Assembly: GCA_963853835.1 (NCBI GenBank)
Contig: OY970820.1
Span: 21,755,873 to 21,819,872 of the forward strand
Length of the DNA: 64,000 nt
Direction: 5' to 3'
From: Calendula officinalis
Taxonomy: Eukaryota > Streptophyta > Magnoliopsida > Asterales > Asteraceae
The translations under genes and the position numbers were made by a program. Below are positions 47,073-59,699 of this stretch, in pieces. The notes beneath the pieces are model-generated. The model had not been told where the DNA came from. It saw only the letters and a list, made by a program, of their open reading frames with translations, and ran no database searches. Numbering within the stretch: the stretch's first letter is position 1; every line of letters begins with the position of its first letter.

Positions 47073-48948
47073 GATTAGATTGTATTATAATATTGTGATG
47101 CAAAAGAAAAAGCCAAATAATTCTAGTTGTTGATTATATATTCATGAACACAAGAGATTTTATAGTATCCTAAATCTCTAGCTTTAGAGCTCTTTAGGTA
47201 ATGACGTTACATTGTATATTCATCGTCTTGCACAACAGAGAGTCTGTTAGATTATGCGCATATATGATGACATATATGTGACGTCACGTCTGGTACACTA
47301 TAAGATAATAAAAGGTCACACGACTGCATACACAATATCAAACCAAGTAATAATCATCAAGTGTAAATAGTTAACTAGTTAAGTTAATTATTAAAACCTC
47401 AATAAACCCTATTACATGCATCAAAAGTCAAAACCTCAATGAACCTCAAGATACTAAAGCTAGTGTCTCTTTATGGCACATAATCAACATCATAAAATTT
47501 AATAGCCCTTGTGAAGGAAGATTACTTAGAGATAAAGGTTTTACAATAATTTTGTTCTTCTTTCCCGCTCCTCACGAATTTTGATGATGACATACAAGAC
47601 AAGAATAAAGGTTCCGTACAAATGAGAATGAAATAGCATTGCATGATGGAATGGAGTAGACCGATGTAAAGTACAATGTTATAAAGTGATGAAGACAAAA
47701 GGGCTAAATACAAAATAAGCTGCGACTATGAATGAAATTCTAGAAGGATCCTCTGTGGAATTTATTGTGTAATGTGTTGACACGTAGTCTACCTGAAGAT
47801 GAATGAAGACAAAAGGGCTAAATATTGTATTGGTTTTTTTACTGTTTTTAAATTATTGTAATGTTTTTTTTAACAAAAGTATTATGTTTTTAGTTATATT
47901 TTTGTTTTAATTAAAATGAAAGTAAATTAGATGGTGGGTCCCAAATTTAGTGAAGAAAAGGGGTGCTGTTGGTATGACTACGTCAGTTTAGTGTTAGTTA
48001 GTTTGTCTGCTGACGTGACGCTGAGTTGGAAGCAACTGACGACGTCAGTTGCAGTCACCATTGGGAGCAGTCTTATATATAGCTTAGTTAATCCCCTGCA
48101 TTAACTACATATTCTAGACTGTGTAACCCTTTTACTATCTAGTATTCTTTGCAAGGTCACTCATTAGTCGGTATATATTACCAGCTAATATAGCATAACA
48201 GTGCAATCATTTATAGCGAGCTTTGTTTGCTATTCTAACTTGTAATTTACAAATGCAGTTTATTTCCTATTTGTATTTCCGCAATTAGAAATGTATTTAG
48301 TTTTTATATCAATAAAATATTAACCATTGAAAAACTTATGTCCTTTATTTTTGTTTGAACAAATTTATATCACTGTAATCCCTATAGTAAGTCGTACTAC
48401 AACAAATTTATTGTTGTGGACCAACACATCGTAAATGTAACACCCTTTCACTCTCTTTTTTACATATGTATATATAGTATTTCAAACCATATCCAAATTG
48501 ATACATCTCTTTAAACCTTCTAATTAAATGTATAACTTATAAAGTTAGGAATCTCTCAATTTTCAAATAACAATTTACAATTACAATACTCAAACCTGCC
48601 AATATATGAAAAAGATAAGATATGGACAATTGTACCTTTAACCGGATGTAGAAAGACTACTTCAATTCCAGGAAGACTTCCGGCATTTCAGAAAGCATGT
48701 CAATAGAAACTTGAATGCATTTCCATCCAGTTTAATGATTCATGCCTGGCTAGTTTATATCCAACTTGACAAAATATGTTAAACATGTATTATCTTAGTT
48801 AATATTTATATAGTTATATGTAATGGTTATGTATTGAATGCTTATTATAGTGTTCACATCCATATAAAGTACTCATGCAATCATTTTGGAGCTGTGTAAT
48901 GCCATAAAAAAGTCTTCCATGGAATTCCTTAGATTTGTACATAGTTAT
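47073..48948. other. Intergenic with a Harbinger-type terminal remnant
   Basis: No gene. The segment from about 47830 to 48072 has the T-rich and GGTGGGTCCCAAA layout of the 3' part of the 1971-3696 element and ends CACCATTGGGAGCAGTC followed by TTA (48073-48075), i.e. a PIF/Harbinger-style end; no matching left end is found. A direct repeat (AATGAAGACAAAAGGGCTAA and variant) lies at about 47690-47711 and 47800-47823. Confidence 0.4.
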
Positions 48949-49155
48949 TGTTGGATTGTGTGATTGAGAGAGAATGGAGAACTTGTTGAATGTCAAATTC
49001 TTATTCAATTGATTCAGATATAAGAGTAAGAGGGTTTATATACACCCGAAAGTTAAAAGACTAATTGTAACAACTTTCTAACTAACCAATCATAATTAGT
49101 TACACCTAACAAATACTTAACAGAATTAATACGTATTCTAACACCCCCCCTCAAG

Positions 49156-52100
49156 CTAGAGGGTATGTTGTAAACCCAGCTTGGAAACTGCATCATTGTG
49201 CTGTGAACCATGAAGAGGCTTTGTCAAAACATCAGCTACTTGAACATGAGTAAACACATGTGAGAGAGAAATCAATCCACTTTGCAACTTCTCACGTACA
49301 AAATGACAATCCAAGTCGATATGTTTAGTTCGTACATGGAACACAGGATTAGTAGCAATATGTAACGCTGCTTGATTGTCACATTTTAAAGGAATTGGAG
49401 TAACATTAGGAACATTCAATTCATGAAGCTATCGTGTTAACCAAGCAAGTTCAGCACACAACCTGCGCATAGACATGTACTCTGCTTCAGCAGAGGATAA
49501 GGAAACAGTGAGTTGTTTCTTTGACTTCCAAGAAATAGGACTATTTCCAAAGAAAACAAAATAACCACTAACAGATCTTCTTGTAATTGGACAAGCAGCC
49601 CAGTCAGAATCACAATATGCTTCAATATTAAAGGTATAAGCTTTGTTAAAATATAAACCTTGAGTAGATGTCCCTTTAATTTATCGAAGAACATGTAAAG
49701 CAACATCATAATGAGCTTGACAAGGTGATTGATTAAATTGACTCAAATATTGCACTGAATATGCAAGATCAGGTCTGGTATGGATTAAAAAATTCAAGTT
49801 TCCAACCAGTTGTCTATAAGATGTTGGATCAGAAAGTGGTTGATCCATTTGAGGCAACAGTTTAAGCTTGTAAGGTAATGGTGAAGAAACAACAGAAGCA
49901 TCTAACATAGAATAATCATGAAGTAATTCCATAATATACTTATGTTGATGCATTATCATTCCGGTTGGAATGGAATTAAACTCTAAGCCAAGAAAAAGAT
50001 GAATGGAACCCAAGTCCTTGATCTTAAACTTGTCATCCAAGGCTTGTTTCAAAAAACTTATTTCTTGAGAATCATCTCCAGTGACTAATATGTCATCCAC
50101 ATAAACAGCTATAATGGTAATGTTAGACTTAGTTTTCTTTAAGAAAAGAGAATAATCATTTGGAGAATGATGATAGCCTCTATTTTGCAAAAAAATTGAA
50201 AGTTTGGAATACCACTGCCGAGAGGCTTGTTTGAGACCATAAAGGGATTTCTTGAGCTTGCAAACATAAGAAGACGAAGGTACTTCAACACCAGGTGGAA
50301 TTTTCATGTAAACCTCTTCATGAAGATCACCATGAAGAAAAGCGTTGTTTACATCAAGCTGCTGAATAGTCCAGTTTTGTTTTACTGCAAGAGCAACTAA
50401 GCATCTTACTGTATTAAATTTTACAACCGGAGAAAATGTCTCATGATAGACTATGCCTGCTTTCTGAGTGAAACCCTTTGCTACAAGACGAGCTTTAAAC
50501 CTTTATATAGAACCATCAGCTTTATGTTTGATCTTAGAAACCCATTTACAAGAAATAGGCTTTTTCCCTTTAGGTAATTTGATGATGTCCCATGTATCAT
50601 TTAATTTTAAAGCTTGTAGCTCAGCAGCCATAACTTCTTCCCAGTTAGGATCCCCTTTAGCATCATTATAGAAAACGGGTTCAAAGTATTGATGTATGGC
50701 ATTAAAAGCTGAACGTGTAGGCATTACTCCCTCAAAAAATGTAGTAGTACCAATACAAAAATTGGTTAAGGTATGATTGCATGAATGAAAAACATCTTCA
50801 GAAGAAACATGATTACATACAAAATCTTGCAAATGTGCAGGCTGTTTCGTAGGACGTGTGGTTCGTCTGAGAGGAACAGATGTTGAAGTTTCAGACTGTG
50901 CAGACGATGTATCAGCGACAGGAGGAACACAAGAAGAATGATCTGATGAAGATTGAGAAAGGCAGCTTGAAGTCTAATCAGAAATGGGAGTCATGGAAAG
51001 TAGAGGAAATATATCTTCAAAAAACTTTACATCCCTACTAATCATGATGTCATGAGTAATTAAATTCATGACTCGATAAGCTTTTTACCCATAAGGATAT
51101 CCAATAAACACAAGGATGAAATCGTGGCATAAACTTGTCTCTGCCAGCAGGTATGGAATTTGTAAAACAGAGACATCCAAAGCTTCTTAAATGATCAAGT
51201 GAAGGCACTGTATTATATAGTTTTTCAAAGGGAGTTTTATGTGATAAAACTTTAGTTGGTATTCTATTGATAAGATGAACTGAAGTCTTAACACATTCAC
51301 CCCAATATTTGTGACCTAAACTGGATTGGAAGTATAAAGATCTCGAGACATTAAGTATATGACGATGCTTTCTCTCAACAAGGCCATTTTGTTGAGGATT
51401 ATAAGGAGTAGATTTCTGATGTATAATTCCCATGTCTTGAAAATAAGTAATGCCTTCATTACTTGTGCCAAGCTCAAAAGCCTTATCTGGTCGGATAACT
51501 TTAACCTTTTTCTGGAATTGTGTGAAAACAAAATTCACAAATGCTTTGATTAAAGAAAAAGCTGAACTCTTATGTGCCATTAAATGAATCCAAGTATGCC
51601 TTGAAAAATATCAACAATGGTGATAAAATACTTAAAACTATCATGCGTGCTATGTTTATAAGGTCTCCAAACATCAATGTGAATCAAGTCAAAACATGCA
51701 AAAGAAGTAGAAGTACTTATTGGAAATGTTAATTTGGATTGTTTTGATTGAGAACAAGTAATACAAGCATCCAAAACTGAAGAATTACTACTAAGAGTAG
51801 GAATTACAGAAAGCTTTTTAAGCTTTTGAAAAGGAAGATGTCCTAATCTTTTATGCCACATGACAACTTCAGATTGTTTATGTGTATTGTTACAAGCCGA
51901 CTGAAAAGGAAAAACAGAACAACAAAAAGACAATGAGCTACTAATTTCTCTATGTTCAAATACGTATAGATCATTGAGCCTTCGACCAAAGACACCAAGA
52001 GCTAATTCAGTCTTTGACGAAGGCTCCCGCACAAAACAATTCTCAGTAGTAAAGATATCAAAAGTTTGTTCATGTTCAGTGAACTTAGGAATGGAAACAA

Positions 52101-53420
52101 GATTGTATTGAAAAGCTGGCACATAAAGGACTTCATGCAATACAATAGAATTGTGTAACCGAATGTCACCCTTAAGAGTGACAGTAGCTTTGTTCCCATT
52201 AGGAAGCCCAATGTAATGTGGCTGTGACAACTCAGTAACAAACATGAAAAGATCTTTATTAGAGCACATGTGATCTGTAGCTCCAGAGTCAACAATCCAT
52301 GAATAATGAATATGCAATAAAGAAGATGATTTATATACTTTTGCAGCAAAATGTTCAAAGGAAAACAAATTACCTTCAGGATGCATTGCACCTTCTGTAA
52401 ACAAGCAGTTTGCCTTAGATTGAACAGAATTGTTATGAGTGTTGAACATTTGAACAAGTTGCTCATATTGTTCAACAGAAATGGAAGGAGGAGTAAATGT
52501 TGTATCAGTAACATTTTGAACACAAGACTTTGAGTCATCCTTACTAAACTTGTGTTCATCCTTTTTAGATTTCGTAAACTTGAATGTGGACGGGAAACCA
52601 ATCAGACGATAGCACTGAGCTTTTGTGTGACCTGTATGCTTGCAATGAGGACACACAATAATTTTCTTAGAATCAGAAGTAACATTCATAGCAATTGCAT
52701 CTATATTGATCGAAGATGGAATAGAAATTGTCCTTTGCCTTTCTTCTTGTATAATCAAGGAATAAGCAATGGAAACAGTTGGCAAAGGTTTCATCATCAA
52801 TAATTGTGCTCGAATTGTCTTATAAGAATCATTAAGTCCCATTAGCAACTGAATTAAACGTTGATCTTCAAGGAATTTGTGAATATCAGTAGATGTACCA
52901 CAAGTACATGGAGGAATTCCCTGAACAATGCGAATTTCATCCCAAATTTTGGTCAATTTGGTAAAATAAGAAGAAAAATCATATGGTCCTTGAGATAACG
53001 AAAACAACTGTTGTTGAATGTTGTACAACAGAGCACCATCAGATTGTTCAAATCATTGTGACAATTCGTTGCAAATATCACATGCAGTAAGTAAGAAAAG
53101 TACACTATCTGCTAGATTCTTGCTTAAGGAATTAAGAATCCAACTGATAACCATGGAATTTGCATGGTGCCAGTTCGGATAAGCAGAAGAACTGATCAGC
53201 GATGTAATGGAACCATCAACAAAACCTAATTTTCTTTTAGCCGAGAGAGAAATCATCATTGATCTCTTCCACGAATTGAATCCAACGTCATTAAAAGGAG
53301 TAGTAACCAAAACAGAACTCGGATTATCAGAGGATCCGATGTAGTAAGGACTCGAAATCTGAAGATCTGAGGTCGCCGGAGGGGTAACGTCAGGTATGAT
53401 TGATAATTTCTGAGAATTAA
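49156..53420 (-). pseudogene. Gag-pol polyprotein of copia D, heavily mutated
   Basis: In order on the minus strand: gag (YYIGSSDNPSSVLVTTPFND, then a UBN2-like region and the CCHC knuckle CPHCKHTGHTKAQC); protease (IVDSGATDHM); pre-integrase (MWHKRLGHLPFQKLKKL, CITCSQSK); integrase core (HIDVW onward; NPQQNGLVERKHRHIL); reverse transcriptase (LYGLKQASRQWYSKLS, VYVDDILVTGDD); and RNase H (DNQAALHIATNPVFHVRTKH). This order, with integrase before reverse transcriptase, defines Ty1/copia. Lesions include a TGA after NELSQ near 53053, a one-base loss in integrase near 51610 that shifts VDIF, and several more stops between 51050 and 50300 and near 49437. The start codon of gag is not evident. Confidence 0.88.
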
Positions 53421-53526
53421 TCAGAAATTGAAGAAAAAGAAGAATTGATTGTCACGAAGGTAACGATTAATCGAATTGAAAATGAATTGAAGAATTGAAG
53501 AAGATGGATCGAGGTTAATCTGATAC

Positions 53527-54518
53527 TGTTAGTCCCGTAATAAGTGAAATATTACACTTATACGCTTTCACTGACCAATTTAAATTTATGGAGACACTCA
53601 ACACCTTTTAAACTTTTCTTTATTAATCAGTAATGATACAATAAAGATGTAAGAAGTTTGCGGAATAGCTAAGAACAAATCCTAACTAAACTGCTTGCAT
53701 GTGATAGACAACAACAGATATTATCTAAGACAAATTTATGATCAACAAATGATCAAGCACAAGACCAGACACTTTCGTTGTACAGATTCAATTCTTGAAT
53801 CAGACAACTAGAGTTAACTGGTGGTTTACACTATGCTCAAAGGAATAAAGTTGTGGAGTAAATTCAGCAGCATGTAACCTTGTTGGGTGCACACCGTAAT
53901 CGATCATCTAAGTCCTCAATTTATAGAATTGGGAAACATAGAGCCAAAGGAATGATCGATCAATTCCACGTGTGAGAATTCCATTGGTGCAGAGGATATA
54001 TCATGGGACGCGCACGACTAACGGAATTATGACAGTACTTTCTGTCATCTTGTGATCGCTGATATCTTCTATAAGATTTGCAAGATATTCCCATAATCAG
54101 CGATGCAGAAACTTGTGCGTTACTTGTGTCTTTATGTGACGCTGAAGCTTCCAGCCTATATACACTTATGGTACTCATGAGTCTTCGGATACTCATGGTT
54201 CTTCAGATGGCCTTCAGCTCCAGCGACCTTCACTAAGAGTTTTGCTTAGAGAAGTATATGTTAAATGCTACAGCGTTTTGTCATTTGCGCTGAGCCTGTT
54301 GCACTATCCGATCTGTTGACCACTATCTGATTCCGCATGGGAAACTGATCATTGTTTCAACTGGTGATCAAATAGTGTAACTGGGTAGCTGAAATCTGAT
54401 CAGATCAGATGTAGTTACCCACAATGTGAGGAACAAATCCCCAGGTTGTCTTCTAACTATTTGCCTTTTTGTCTTCATTAAATCTCCTTAGTGGGGGATG
54501 CTTTTCAGCGACCCAACA
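53527..54518 (-). repeat. 3' LTR of element C
   Basis: 992 bp. Differs from the 62218-63201 copy at roughly 4% of sites by eye. Contains repeated CTGATC/GATCAG motifs typical of this family's LTR. Confidence 0.88.
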
Positions 54519-55060
54519 ATCTCCCCTATTTGATGTAGACAAATAGTTAGGGAACTCCCCCTGAATATGTGAAGGTTTTATAAATTTAACCTTGAATATT
54601 TTTCACAATTCAAAGGGTCTTCGACGTACCTAGAAAACATTACAATATATGGTGATCTGATAAAATCTGATCACACTAAAGCTTATAACTCATGTTTTCT
54701 TTTTGAGTTTTTCTAAGTATCTAGAAATTAAATAAACTCAGGTATGTCAAAATCATGCATCAGACAGTAGTAGAAAAATATATAGAGAATTTCAGTTACA
54801 GGATAAAAAGAAACACGAATAGCTGTTCTTCATCATTCTTCTTCTTTTGGAGCAAATGGAATCAAATTGTTCACTTCCTTTTCTTTTTCTTTCATGAGAT
54901 CCTTGATCAGCTGTCTTGATAGCTTCAAGCGAGGGAGTGAACCTGATTGACTCAGATGATTGAAATTTGCTCTTTTCAGCTCTGCTATACTTTGGAACCT
55001 CATTTCCTGATGAGCACCTTTAAAGAAGAATCCTTCTTCTGGCAGCTTAATGCATTTTCC

Positions 55061-58000
55061 CTAGATTGGAGCAGCATGAGGAGGCAATGAAGTGTTTATT
55101 CCTTCACAGTTTGGAAATTCCCCTCTATCGATCAACATTTGAATTTCCTTTGCTGCAGAGGTTCTCTTGGTTCGTTTCCTTGGTAGAAGATCAGTTTCAG
55201 TTGCATCTGATTCTCTCTTCTTGATGCAATATTCCTTAACTTCGGTGTATTCTTCAATGAGTCTGTGGATTTCTTTTAAAACTCTCTGAGATGCTTCAGC
55301 TTCAGTGAATTTGTGTCGTGCTAGAATTTCTTTGACTTCACTTATGCTGAGCCGATTGAGTTTGCTGAAAGATATGTAATCCACTTTTTCTTAGGGGGGG
55401 GGGGGGGGGGCTCTGACTACTTCCACACGAGTACCTTGGGATTTGGAGTGACGAGGTTTGAACTTTAGGATCGGTTCTTCTCTGATTCTGGTTTCTTTTA
55501 GTTTAGCCATTCAAGTACCTCCTTTTTCTTTTCGGCTAATTGCTGAACAATTCTTCTTCTAGACAGCTTTTGTGCATTGACAACAGAGGCTTTGACATTT
55601 TCTTCTATGGCTATGATTTAAGCTTCTCTTGTTCTTTATTCGTTGTCAATTTCAGAGTACCACGCAAGCAACCTTCCATAGGAAATACCATAGTATTTTA
55701 TGTAGTTTTCCAGAGACATTTGCACGTGTGAGGCAGTATTTCTGATGTGTTTGAGTTCGTCTGAGGATTTTGGTAGCCTTTCTAGCACTTCCATCACATT
55801 GCTTGATTCTAGGAGTTTTGAGATCCCTTCTTTCTAATGTTGAGGAGTTTTTGATCGTAATGCCTCTTCTGGTTTTTCTTCTTGAATTCTAAAAGCCTTG
55901 TGAGTTCTTCTTTTCTCAGCTAACTCCGGGCTTTTCACATCATGTTGTAAAATAGGGATTCTTGGTGGTCCGACCGAAGGTTTAGGAGCAGAACCAGCTG
56001 TATCATTGCTGCTACCAGTACCAAACAAATTCCTTTCCTTCGTTTGTACAACCCTGTATTCTTCAAGCGAGAGACCTCCTGCCCGGGCTGCACGCAGAGG
56101 ATCTTTTTCATCTTTTTCAGGCTCAAGTTTTATCCTTTTTCCTTTGTCACTAGGAGCTAATGAGGGGTTCTTTTCTGTTGAAAAAAGGCTTGTTGGAGTA
56201 GGTTCTCTATTTCCACCAAATGAGATGATGTTTCTTGAGATTAATCTTGGTCTAATAGGATCAACTGCAGCTGTGGTTTCAGATACGACTTTGTATCAGT
56301 TAGAGTTTCCTCAACTGATTCGATCTGTTCAGATTTCTTTTCAGTCACTTTTTCTTCTTCAGTCGACACGTTCTTACTTTCATCAGTTTCCATTTCCTCA
56401 GTTTCTTTGACCTCAGATACCACCACGTCTTCAATTTCAATCTCTTCAGTTTCTTGTGTATCTTCATGAACAATTTTCCCACTGGCCTCAAAAAGTATCA
56501 GAAGATCTTCAACTATTGTTTGTTGAATTGGTAGTAACTCGGCAATTTGTTCGACAACAGGATCCTCGATGGATGGATAAGTGATTCTGAGTATTTTATT
56601 TGGCCAAAATCTTTGAAAAAATGTTTGAAAATTGATGACTTCCACATCAGCACCCTGACCAACCTGCACTCCTATCTCCCCCTGACGAACTACGGGAGGC
56701 ACCTCCACAATTTCGACAAGTTGGGGTGCAGACTCAAGTTGCTGAATTGGTTGAATAAAAAATGCAAGGTTTTGAAGTGGCCTAAGAAAGGCTTGCAGTT
56801 GCTCATTGATTTTAGCGAAACCAGCATTCATTTCTGCACGAACGTCAGAGGACGTTTTTGCAATTTCAGCCTGCATGTCAGATACCGCAGATGTAAGGGT
56901 GCTGACTTGTTCAATCAGCTCGTGTTGAGTGGGACAAAGCGCATCATGAGAAGCATTTAATGTATCAATGCATTTTGAGTGTTTGGAGATTACATCATGA
57001 ACCTCATCTTGATTTTTGGCCAACGCATCCTGACAGGCCTTCATCACATGCTGAGATTCATTGATGGCTTTGATGTCATGCATGATGGACACATTCTGTT
57101 TTGCAATGAATTGTTGAACGCTGAACATGTCTTGATTTAGTTCACCCAACACTTGCAGGCTTCCTGAGAAGAGATCAGGAAATGTGGAAAGAGTTTCAAC
57201 ACGTTGTTCCATACGATCAAAAGAGTCGTGAATTATCATCTGATAAAAGCTTTGCTGATGTTGGACGGTGTCCATCTGATTGCAAATTGCGGAGACTGCT
57301 CGTTGAGTTTGTAGTATTGCCAGATTAACTTCTTCACCCCTGGTTTGCAGGCCTTCTGACGGATACACTGTAGCAGGCACTGCGTCGGCAATGGGATCTT
57401 TCGTAGTAGTTGCATGCTCAGTTTTGTTTTCGCTGATGATTTTATTTGTAAGCAGGCCGAGTGGATCTGATGATTCATCAATGAGATAATTTCGATGCAG
57501 GGGAGTTGAAGAGCGATCGACATCCTCATCATCATCAGAGCAGTCTGATGGTCTTTCGAATTGAGCAACATCCTTGTTTAAGTTTTGAATCGGCCGACTT
57601 AGGATTCGATTATGTATAGAGAAGTTAAAATCACCATCAACTGGAACTTCATCAAAGCTTTCCTGTGGTTCTTCATTATCTGTTTCAGAGATGAGCTCTG
57701 GTGGAACTTTTAATAACTCTTCATCAGGTAGCTGCAAAAGTTGGTTAGGAACTGGAACAGACTCTAGTTAGGTGCTTCGGTTAGTATGTGCATACTAGAC
57801 TCCTGATGGGTTTGGGATAGACCCTGAACTGTATCAGCAATCTGTTGAGAGACTGGGATAGAATGAGGTGGAGATCCCATTTTCTCATCAGATACCATCT
57901 CAGTATCTGATGGGGATGTTGAGGGTTGACTATCCTTGGTTATAAGGTTTTTCTTAGTGACAAGTCTAGCCCGTTTGGTTCTGGCGTACCCTTTTGTGAG

Positions 58001-59047
58001 GGGTACTCCAGTTGGTGGTTTTTGCATAGAGCGAGTTGGAGATTTATGTGGTGGGGAGACTTGGTCAGAATCTAATGTGTTTTTCAGATTCATGGTCTCT
58101 TTGGAGAAAGAGCCGGTATCCGGAGAGTCTGAAGGATGTGCGTGCGAAGCCACGTTTTCAGTCCCCGTCTGATCCTCGTTAGAGGGACCGGGTTCAGGGA
58201 TTAATGAAGTAAATTTCAACATAGCTTGGGGAAGAGGCTTGATCTCCTTGACGGAAACGCCAGAGAAGTTTGCATCACCCACCATGCCGGAAGAATATCG
58301 TCCACGTTGACATATAATCTCGTATTGCTCTCTTCCAATGAAGTGTTCAAAGGGCACACTGAAGTCTCGCTTGACTGATTTTACTTTTGACACTAGTTTG
58401 TCAAAAATCAATTTTCCAAAATCAACTCTTCTGGTGTAGATGAGGGATTCACCCAAGATTAGATCATGTGCAAAAACACATTCCATACCCCCTGTTTTGG
58501 TTGTTAGACATTGAGATATCATCATGAAAAAGGGGGACCAGATGCTGGACATGCCCTGTCTTTTCATATTTTGTGAAGGGTCTTTACCGTATGAAATTAG
58601 GGCTAAAATTGATTTCTTTGCTTCTATTGGAGTTGGTGGAGATTCATAATTAGATTCCTCATCTCCATAGTAGTTCATGATGGTGATACGTCTGAAGGTT
58701 TCAAGATTGAAAGAGATGGTTCGTTCTCCGCCTAAGATGGTACCTAATATAAGATCATCACCTTCATTGGTTGTGGAGTGTGCACAAGAGTACCAGAATT
58801 CAACAAGTAGGTATTTTGATAGAGGGATATCCTGATGAAGAGCTGTTTTCAAGGGATGTTTGTTAAAGAGCCGTAAAATGGGCTGGAAATCAGGATGTAC
58901 TACTCATGGGTTTACATTACTCCGACGATTGTTTTTCGTTAGCTTGATTGACGAAACGGTGAAATCGTCTTGAATGTGCGGAGCTTTGTGAACCTTTGCT
59001 GAAAGTTCAACGCCATGATGGTCAATTGATTCTTTCTTTGGAGCCAT
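55061..59047 (-). pseudogene. Third (env-like position) ORF of element C, broken
   Basis: Begins at the ATG at 59045-59047 (MAPKKESIDHHGVELSAK). A TGA near 58904 follows NVNP; the frame resumes with VVHPDFQPILRLFNKHPLK. The N-terminal 230 residues look folded (FWYSCAHSTTNEGDDLILG, NLETFRRITIMNYYG). The remainder is Ser/Pro/Glu-rich and then predicted coiled coil (SDMQAEIAKTSSDVRAEMNA). A one-base frame change lies near 57765 and others around 56240, 56130, 55830 and at the 17-base G run at 55394-55410. Position downstream of where pol should be, and size, match the env-like ORF of SIRE elements. No transmembrane segment is obvious, so an envelope function is not supported by what I see. Confidence 0.6.
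55394..55410 (+). repeat. G17 homopolymer
   Basis: Seventeen consecutive G's inside the third ORF of element C. It is a likely frameshift hotspot and also a place where assembly length may be wrong. Confidence 0.85.
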
Positions 59048-59542
59048 TAGAATGTTGAGTTTGAGAGAGGAAGAGATAACAATATACGAAATGGAGGATG
59101 AAAGAGAGCAGCGAATTTGAGAAGCAAGAATCAGTAGAGGGCTTAGGGTTCTTATATGAGGTGAGTGGGAGATTAGTACGATGGAAATCAACGGATGAGA
59201 TTTGAGTAAATAAATCGAACGGTGTATCCCAAAAAGACAGTTCAGTTTCTAGCACACGATGAAGTTGTCCAATCAAATCAAAAGAAAATGAGGCGGGAGA
59301 GGACGTTAAGGTATCCGCATTAAGTGCGTACACTGAAATCTTGGCAGAAGGACAGTGGGTCCAATAAGACTGTTCCACCTTATCAGATCTCTGTTTGAGG
59401 AATACGACAAGTGTTTCTGTCTGAGGAATACGACAAGTGTTTCTGTCTGATGAGGTCCATTGCTGAATAATCTATCTATCTGATATTTTGAGTTATCAGA
59501 TAGGAACAGGCATGTTGCGCTGAAGCCTTTTTTTTAAATCAG

Positions 59543-59543
<1 letters not shown>

Positions 59544-59624
<81 letters not shown>
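59544..59624. repeat. (AT) microsatellite, about 80 bp, in the pol-deletion spacer of element C
   Basis: A pure TA/AT run lying between the end of gag (59700) and the third ORF (59047), in the interval where pol would be. Confidence 0.95.
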
Positions 59625-59627
<3 letters not shown>

Positions 59628-59699
59628 CATATGGACTTATAGCAAATCTCAGAGACATCACCTGAAGAGATGTCTGCCATGCTCAGCTGCTTGGAGTTA

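Noticed and set aside
55394..55410. G17 run as a functional G-quadruplex or frameshift signal
   Set aside because: It lies in a broken transposon ORF and is most simply homopolymer slippage or an assembly artefact.
56241..57737. A separate cellular coiled-coil gene within element C
   Set aside because: It lies between C's LTRs in the same strand and order as the element's third ORF and is separated from its first part by a single-base frame change, so it belongs to the element.
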